Shown here: positions 59,366 to 64,000 of the stretch, piece after piece
Layout: each line of letters opens with the position of its first letter
Position numbering within the stretch: the first letter of the stretch is position 1
Source: Litoribacillus peritrichatus
GTDB taxonomy: Bacteria; Pseudomonadota; Gammaproteobacteria; Pseudomonadales; Litoribrevibacteraceae
Direction of reading: 5' to 3'
Assembly (NCBI RefSeq): GCF_039537985.1
Contig: NZ_BAABBN010000007.1
Span: 1,116,001-1,180,000 of the forward strand
Length of the DNA stretch: 64,000 nt
The notes under the pieces: model-generated
Databases searched by the model: none
Told to the model about the DNA's origin: nothing
Seen by the model: only the letters and a program-made list of their open reading frames with translations
Made by a program: the position numbers and the translations under genes

Positions 59366-60349
59366 ATGGTGGGAATTATGGATTGGCTTTATCGGGCTTG
59401 GTATCAAACGGGTGACTTTGCGGAAAGTTTAAGGCCACATATTTTTTGGTTGGTTGTGTTTGTTGTCACCTTTGCTTTACAGCTTTTCCTTAATGGCTGG
59501 ATTGGGGATGTAAAACCAGTTTCAGAATGGGATTGGGTGGATATTTTGGGTGAAGGCGCTGCTGCATTTTGTGTGTTTGCCTGGTTATTGATTATTTTGT
59601 CAATACGCTTGAAAGGCCGGGTAACTAACTTATTTGCCCTTGGTTTTATTGGTGTCTTTGTTTCCTTATTTCAGGACGTATTGGATGAGTTTTATCAGCT
59701 GCCAAAGGTTGTCTCCTGGGACAGTTGGCTGGAGTCGATGCCTGTTGGGTTGGTTATTCTGACCTATGCATTTCTGTTGTGGCGCAGAGAGCAACGCCAG
59801 ATTAACCGTTACATGCAAAAAAGAGAGCTGTTTCATCGCAATACCCAAACCATGGACGGCGGCTTGGCGCTTCCTACTTTTCAGTATTTGAAAAACCAGT
59901 TGGCCTGGCTGTGCAGTAACGATCCTCAAAGCTGGCGACATGCGGCCTTGGTGTTTATTGAGATCCACCAGTACAACGATATCAGTCATGATCATGGTGG
60001 TCAGGAAGCCGATCGATTTTTGCATGTGGTCAGTGAGTTGATTTTGCTGAATTTAAATCGCAATGATTTGTTGTGTCGTTATGCCGGTGGTCGATTTACG
60101 ATATTGATCCTGGAAGCTAAAAACAAAGACTTGAAGAAGTACACTTCGTCTTTAATCAAAGCGGTGAATCACTTTACGTACCGGACTTCGAATCAGGTTG
60201 AAGAGTTTGATGTTCAGGCGAGTGCCGCTTTCTCGAAAGCCTGGCACACCAATAATCCTGAAGAACTCATAGAGCAGGGGCTGCAAGCCTTGAGGGATGC
60301 AGCTTTGGCTCAGAAACACTGCGAACCTTTAACGGTTGCAGAAGGTTAA
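59366..60349 (+). CDS. Membrane protein with degenerate GGDEF domain
   Basis: 327 residues. Four membrane helices (about 25-45, 65-85, 88-110, 125-145) and a short cytoplasmic coil lead into a GGDEF-fold domain: ALVFIEIHQYNDISHDHGGQEADRFLHVVSELI. The active site reads CRYAGGRFTILIL, AGGRF in place of GGDEF, so the metal- and base-binding residues are lost and cyclase activity is unlikely. It may act as a receptor or scaffold. The stop is 4 bp before the GTG start of an AraC regulator on the same strand, so the two are probably one unit. ATG 59378 is an alternative start. Confidence 0.82.
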   Translation: MVGIMDWLYRAWYQTGDFAESLRPHIFWLVVFVVTFALQLFLNGWIGDVKPVSEWDWVDILGEGAAAFCVFAWLLIILSIRLKGRVTNLFALGFIGVFVSLFQDVLDEFYQLPKVVSWDSWLESMPVGLVILTYAFLLWRREQRQINRYMQKRELFHRNTQTMDGGLALPTFQYLKNQLAWLCSNDPQSWRHAALVFIEIHQYNDISHDHGGQEADRFLHVVSELILLNLNRNDLLCRYAGGRFTILILEAKNKDLKKYTSSLIKAVNHFTYRTSNQVEEFDVQASAAFSKAWHTNNPEELIEQGLQALRDAALAQKHCEPLTVAEG

Positions 60350-60353
60350 TACC

Positions 60354-61424
60354 GTGTTGCAGTCAGGGTTTGGTCGTTTTGGTGGCGAAACAGGCCGCAT
60401 ATCGGTCGAAGACTCCAGTCTGAATCTTGAATGGTTCGAAAGAAAAGACCGCTGTCTATCCGCCTTGGGACATTGTGCGCAGTTAGTGGATGTGGTGACG
60501 GAGCGCGGGCTGAACCAGCATTTGTTGCTGCGTAAAACCGGCATTTTTTATGAGGATATTGTGGCCGGTAATTTGTTGATCAGTCCTGAGCAGTGGCTGC
60601 AACTCATCGAAAATGTCTGCCAGGCCAATGCCGGCCATGATCTCAGTTTTTTGGTTGGGCAGCGCTTATTGCCGGGTTCTTTCGGGTGTTATTCCCAGGC
60701 ATTAACGCATGCGCCGAATTTATCCTGTGCCATGCGTGCGCTGGTTGAACATTCAGCCGTATTTTTTCCTACCTTCCAGCCCAGAGTGATTGAGGATAAT
60801 CAGTCTCTGACCATTTTTTTTGATGATGCTTTTGGTCTTTATCAATCTGAGAGGGTGTCTGTTTTCATGACGGAATTGGTGGTGGCTTCCATCGTATGTT
60901 GTTGTCAGTGGTTATCCCGTGAACCTTTGAATTGGCGATTGAAGTGCGGTTATTCGCAACCCGCCTGGCGGGAGCAATATCAGGTCTATTGCTCAGAAAA
61001 CACCAGTTTTGGCCACGGAGTGACCTCACTTCGGATTGATCTTGATAGCCTGCATAAACCTTGGCCAATGTCGTCACCAACGTTATATCAGCAAGCACTC
61101 ACTCAGGCGCAGCGAGGCATGAAGAGTGATTCGAAGCCCGGTTTGATTGGTCTGATAAAACAACGAATGCGAAGTCAGGTTAAGTCCATTCCATCGTTAG
61201 AGTTGTTATGTTCCGACTTAAAATTGAGCCCAGCCACTCTGAAACGAAAGTTAAAAACGCACCAAACCAGTTACCAAGCTTTATGTGACTTGGTCAGAAA
61301 AGAAGAAACGCTCTACTTGATGCAAGAGCAGAACTACAGCCAGGAGCAAGTGGCTCAGCATTTAAATTATTACGATGTGAGTAATTTCCGACGAAGTTAT
61401 CGAAGATGGTTGGGCAAGGTTTGA
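60354..61424 (+). CDS. AraC-family regulator co-transcribed with the degenerate GGDEF protein
   Basis: 356 residues from a GTG at 60354, which has GAAGG about 9 bp upstream; a TTG at 60336 is an alternative. The N-terminal domain is of the Arabinose_bd type (LLRKTGIFYEDIVAGNLLISPEQWLQLIENVCQANAGHDLSFLVGQRLLPGSFGCYSQALTHAPNLSCAMRALVEH). The C-terminal AraC domain is compact: PSLELLCSDLKLSPATLKRKLKTHQTSYQALCDLVRKEETLYLM and YSQEQVAQHLNYYDVSNFRRSYRRWLG. Related regulators often control lipid or hydrocarbon genes. The target here is unknown. Confidence 0.87.
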   Translation: MLQSGFGRFGGETGRISVEDSSLNLEWFERKDRCLSALGHCAQLVDVVTERGLNQHLLLRKTGIFYEDIVAGNLLISPEQWLQLIENVCQANAGHDLSFLVGQRLLPGSFGCYSQALTHAPNLSCAMRALVEHSAVFFPTFQPRVIEDNQSLTIFFDDAFGLYQSERVSVFMTELVVASIVCCCQWLSREPLNWRLKCGYSQPAWREQYQVYCSENTSFGHGVTSLRIDLDSLHKPWPMSSPTLYQQALTQAQRGMKSDSKPGLIGLIKQRMRSQVKSIPSLELLCSDLKLSPATLKRKLKTHQTSYQALCDLVRKEETLYLMQEQNYSQEQVAQHLNYYDVSNFRRSYRRWLGKV

Positions 61425-61472
61425 AAGTCATCTAATCTAAGATCATCGGTGATTGGTTTGAATGGGGGCGTT

Positions 61473-62231
61473 ATGAAAAGTGGTGTTCGTTATTTCTTAG
61501 GCTCGGTGATTTTATTGATGGGGGCATCGTTTTCTGTTTTTGCTTCTTCGCAGGGAAAATTCATTGAGTACTCGGTTGCGGGGTCTGAATATGAAGGTTA
61601 TTTCATATCCTCAGCAAAGGATGCGCCATTTGTACTGCTCATTCATGATTGGGATGGCTTAACGGGTTATGAAGTAAAGCGTGCAAATATGTTGGCAAAC
61701 CTGGGTTATTCGGTTTTTGCTGCCGACTTATTTGGTAAGGGCGTTCGGCCCACAGAAGTGAAGGATAAGCGGCAACATACCGGGGAGCTTTACAAAGACC
61801 GGGATAAAATGCGGGCGCTCCTGGATGGGGCGTTGAGCGTTGCGAAAGAACAAGGTGTAAATGGTAAAAATGCCGTAGCCATGGGTTATTGTTTTGGCGG
61901 CGCAGCGGTTTTAGAAATGGCTCGTTCCGGCGCGGACATGAAAGGTTTTGTGACTTTTCATGGGGGGTTAAAAACGCCAAAAGGGCAGAGTTACCAAAAC
62001 ACCAAAGGTAAAGTGTTAGTGATGCATGGAACAGCCGACTCTGCAATTACTATGGATCAGTTTGCTGAGTTAGCGAATGAATTAGAAGCACATAGTGTTG
62101 CTCATCAAATGGTCACCTACAGTGGTGCGCCTCATGCGTTCACTGTTCTTGGCTCCAGTCGATATCATAAAGAAGCGGATGAAAAATCCTGGGCATTATT
62201 TACGGAATTTCTGGACGAGCAGTTAAGGTAA
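61473..62231 (+). CDS. Periplasmic dienelactone-hydrolase-family protein
   Basis: 252 residues from the ATG at 61473, with GGGGG upstream. A signal peptide (about 1-25) precedes an alpha/beta-hydrolase of the dienelactone hydrolase type. The catalytic triad is Cys140 in AMGYCFGGAA, Asp189 in HGTADSAI and His221 in GAPHAF. IHDWDGLTGYEVKRANMLANLGYSVFAADLFGKG is the usual N-terminal motif. Most dienelactone hydrolases of aromatic pathways are cytoplasmic, so an exported form suggests a different ester or lactone substrate. No chlorocatechol genes are present. Confidence 0.9.
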   Translation: MKSGVRYFLGSVILLMGASFSVFASSQGKFIEYSVAGSEYEGYFISSAKDAPFVLLIHDWDGLTGYEVKRANMLANLGYSVFAADLFGKGVRPTEVKDKRQHTGELYKDRDKMRALLDGALSVAKEQGVNGKNAVAMGYCFGGAAVLEMARSGADMKGFVTFHGGLKTPKGQSYQNTKGKVLVMHGTADSAITMDQFAELANELEAHSVAHQMVTYSGAPHAFTVLGSSRYHKEADEKSWALFTEFLDEQLR

Positions 62232-62248
62232 AGACGCAGATTTATTGT

Positions 62249-62836
62249 TTAAAACCGTTCTAATTGTTCGTACAAATCGCTAAACCTACGACAAATTAAG
62301 TCGGCTTGAGTTGAAAATTCAGGCAACTCATTTTCGACGTACAAACAAGAGTGCATACCTGCATTACTTGCAGCTTGAAGGTCGTAGAGATAATCCCCTA
62401 CATAAATGAGATTGTTGGCAGGGATTGCCCATTGTTCGGCAATCATTAATAGCGCTGTGGGATCGGGCTTGGCCGGAGCGTCTTCTCGGGTTAAGACGAT
62501 ATCAATGGGGATATTATTGCGTGCGACTTTAAGTGATGCCGCTTTGGAGTAATTCCGTGTGACAATGGCCATGGGCGTATTTTGATTGGCGAGTCGGTGA
62601 ACAAGGCTTTCTGCACCATCAATCCAGCTTGCTTGAATGGCATCTTCCATTTCATGATGTTCAATGAGTCGTATTGCTTTTTGATAAGCGTCGGCAGGTA
62701 AGTCATTCAGATGGATCAGCAAATCTTCTGAGTCTGGGCATCCAACTAACGATCGAAGTAACTTAAAATCCAAAGACGAAGTCACAAGTGTGCCATCCAA
62801 ATCAAAAATAACGCCTTGGATTTTGGTCGAAATCAT
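62249..62836 (-). CDS. HAD-superfamily phosphatase (phosphoglycolate-phosphatase-like)
   Basis: 195 residues. HAD motifs are VIFDLDGTLVTSSLDFK (nucleophile Asp and general acid Asp), MAIVTRNYSK, the Lys in APAKPDPTAL, and YVGDYLYDLQAASNAG with the metal Asp residues. A small helical cap sits between the first two motifs. It belongs to the subfamily IA of Gph-like enzymes. Substrate is unknown. It converges on the hydrolase gene upstream with 17 bp between stops. Confidence 0.9.
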   Translation of the reverse strand: MISTKIQGVIFDLDGTLVTSSLDFKLLRSLVGCPDSEDLLIHLNDLPADAYQKAIRLIEHHEMEDAIQASWIDGAESLVHRLANQNTPMAIVTRNYSKAASLKVARNNIPIDIVLTREDAPAKPDPTALLMIAEQWAIPANNLIYVGDYLYDLQAASNAGMHSCLYVENELPEFSTQADLICRRFSDLYEQLERF

Positions 62837-63067
62837 AGGTTTTTATCTCAGAAGTTGAGAAGAAGTTGAGATAATTATCTTAATCGAAAAAATGAAAAAG
62901 ACCTACTTAATCAGAGTTTATCTGGTTCCTTGCCTTCATCAGAAATTAAAAATCATCAAGAAGGTTTCTGTAGTTTATTTAGTTTACAAATCGAAGCTTA
63001 CATAAAATGGTTGTAGGAAATCAATGTTATGTTATAACATAACATTAAGTCAGAGGAGATAAGATCA
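62837..63067. promoter_or_regulatory. Zur-boxed divergent promoter region
   Basis: The spacer holds a perfect 24-bp palindrome at 63023-63046 with the core TGTTATGTTATAACATAACA. This matches the gammaproteobacterial Zur pattern (TGTTATAWTATAACA type). It lies 21 bp before the ATG of the COG0523 gene, after a GAGGAG site, so zinc-repressed expression is expected. Confidence 0.85.
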
Positions 63068-64000
63068 ATGATTTCGGATCTAGCAACATCAAAACTGCCT
63101 GTCACTGTGCTGTCAGGTTTTCTTGGTGCAGGGAAAACCACTGTGCTGAATCACATACTCACCAACCGTGAAAACATGCGCGTCGCGGTCATAGTGAACG
63201 ACATGAGTGAAATTAACATTGATGCAGCGTTCGTAAAAGATGAAGTCAGCCTGAATCGAAGTGAAGAAAAGTTGGTCGAAATGAGCAACGGTTGCATCTG
63301 CTGCACACTTCGAGAAGACCTGTTAGAAGAAATCTCGGAGCTGGCAAAACAAAACAAGTTTGATTATCTCGTGGTGGAATCCACCGGAATTTCAGAGCCC
63401 TTGCCCGTTGCAGAAACCTTCACGTTTGAAGATGAAGACGGCACAAGTTTAAGTCATGTTGCTCAGCTGGATACCATGGTTACAGTGGTCGATGCCTTTA
63501 ATTTCTTAAGCGATTATCAAGAAGCCAAAAGCTTAAATGAAACGGAAGAGAACCTCGGTGAAGAGGACGAGCGCAGTGTCTCTGAATTGTTGGTGGATCA
63601 AATCGAATTTGCTAACGTCATTTTACTGAGCAAGACCGACCTGATCAGCGAGGCTCAGCAACAGCAATTGATCGCCATTCTTAAATCGCTAAATACGGAT
63701 GCGGATGTGATTCCCATTCAGCACGGGAAGATTCCTCTCGATAAAATTCTGAACACCCATTCTTTTGATTTTGAGGCCGCTGAACTTGCGCCTGGTTGGC
63801 TAAAAACCATGCGCGGTGAGCACATTCCGGAAACCGAAGAATACGGCATCCGCAGTTTCGTGTATGAAGCCCGAAGGCCGTTTCATCCAGAGAAGTTCTA
63901 TCAGTTTTTACAGAAAAAACCAGACCAAGGTAAGTTGATTCGCTCTAAAGGGTATTTCTGGTTAGCCACCCGATCTCAGTACGCGTGTTCATTCAGCCAG
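63068..64000 (+). CDS. COG0523 zinc metallochaperone GTPase, truncated by window end
   Basis: 311 codons are visible. The Walker A loop GFLGAGKT is at residues 17-24, the metal-binding NGCICC (CxCC) motif at 74-79, VVESTGISEP is the Walker B-type region, and SKTDL the base-specificity loop. The start of the C-terminal CobW_C domain (RSFVYEARRPFHPEKFYQFL and RSKGYFWLATR) is present; the end is missing. ZigA/YeiR-type members behind a Zur box supply zinc to enzymes under zinc limitation. The Zur palindrome 21 bp upstream supports a zinc rather than cobalt or nitrile-hydratase role. Confidence 0.93.
   Translation, partial: MISDLATSKLPVTVLSGFLGAGKTTVLNHILTNRENMRVAVIVNDMSEINIDAAFVKDEVSLNRSEEKLVEMSNGCICCTLREDLLEEISELAKQNKFDYLVVESTGISEPLPVAETFTFEDEDGTSLSHVAQLDTMVTVVDAFNFLSDYQEAKSLNETEENLGEEDERSVSELLVDQIEFANVILLSKTDLISEAQQQQLIAILKSLNTDADVIPIQHGKIPLDKILNTHSFDFEAAELAPGWLKTMRGEHIPETEEYGIRSFVYEARRPFHPEKFYQFLQKKPDQGKLIRSKGYFWLATRSQYACSFSQ

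Noticed and set aside
1..64000. tRNA, rRNA and CRISPR arrays
   Set aside because: No cloverleaf with TTCRANY loop, no rRNA-like stretch and no regularly spaced repeat array was noticed on either strand; a model-based search was not possible.

Overview
The window looks like chromosome of a heterotrophic, probably marine, gammaproteobacterium of the Oceanospirillales/Pseudomonadales type. The evidence is moderate GC, dense genes with clear Shine-Dalgarno sequences, a LexA box of the E. coli type, Fur and Zur boxes, ActP/Acs acetate assimilation, TonB receptors, a BetI-type regulator, TrxC and Rof. I cannot name the genus from sequence alone. No tRNA, rRNA or CRISPR array was seen.

Region by region. 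1-17.6 kb is metal handling: the end of a YjdM/PhnA protein, a Fur-boxed siderophore receptor, and a bufferin-type RiPP operon (YHS protein, thioredoxin, BufA precursor, BufB MNIO enzyme, BufC partner, DoxX) with a divergent AraC regulator. Next come a two-component system downstream of a lipoprotein with a ClpP-like region and an RTX-like tail, then a second Fur-boxed siderophore locus (receptor, binding protein, DUF2218, divergent AraC regulator). 17.6-21.4 kb is an accessory patch: umuDC with an SOS box, an acetyltransferase, a lipoprotein, an integrase remnant and a palindromic element, bracketed by two decayed IS110-type transposase 5' ends in the same orientation.

22-26.8 kb holds DUF485-ActP and a cNMP/CBS/DUF294 protein with a DEDDh exonuclease. 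26.8-36.6 kb is a two-component system with an RND efflux operon; both carry the same direct-repeat box, and a cassette (DUF1295 gene, MITE-like element, AraC gene) sits between them beside a duplicated 32-bp piece of the kinase gene. 36.8-48.3 kb has an acetyltransferase, a class D beta-lactamase, acetyl-CoA synthetase, a hybrid histidine kinase with its own substrate-binding lipoprotein, a DUF411 protein and a binding-domain diguanylate cyclase.

48.7-54 kb has a cyanobacterial-like acyl-ACP reductase with a large N-terminal extension, a haloalkane dehalogenase, PhzF, TrxC and Rof. 54-59 kb looks like phosphorus scavenging: a BetI-type regulator divergent from an alkaline-phosphatase-superfamily enzyme fused to hemopexin repeats, then a two-domain beta-propeller phytase, both with candidate Pho boxes. 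59-64 kb has a degenerate GGDEF protein with an AraC regulator, a periplasmic dienelactone-hydrolase-like enzyme, a HAD phosphatase, and a truncated COG0523 metal GTPase behind a perfect Zur-type palindrome.
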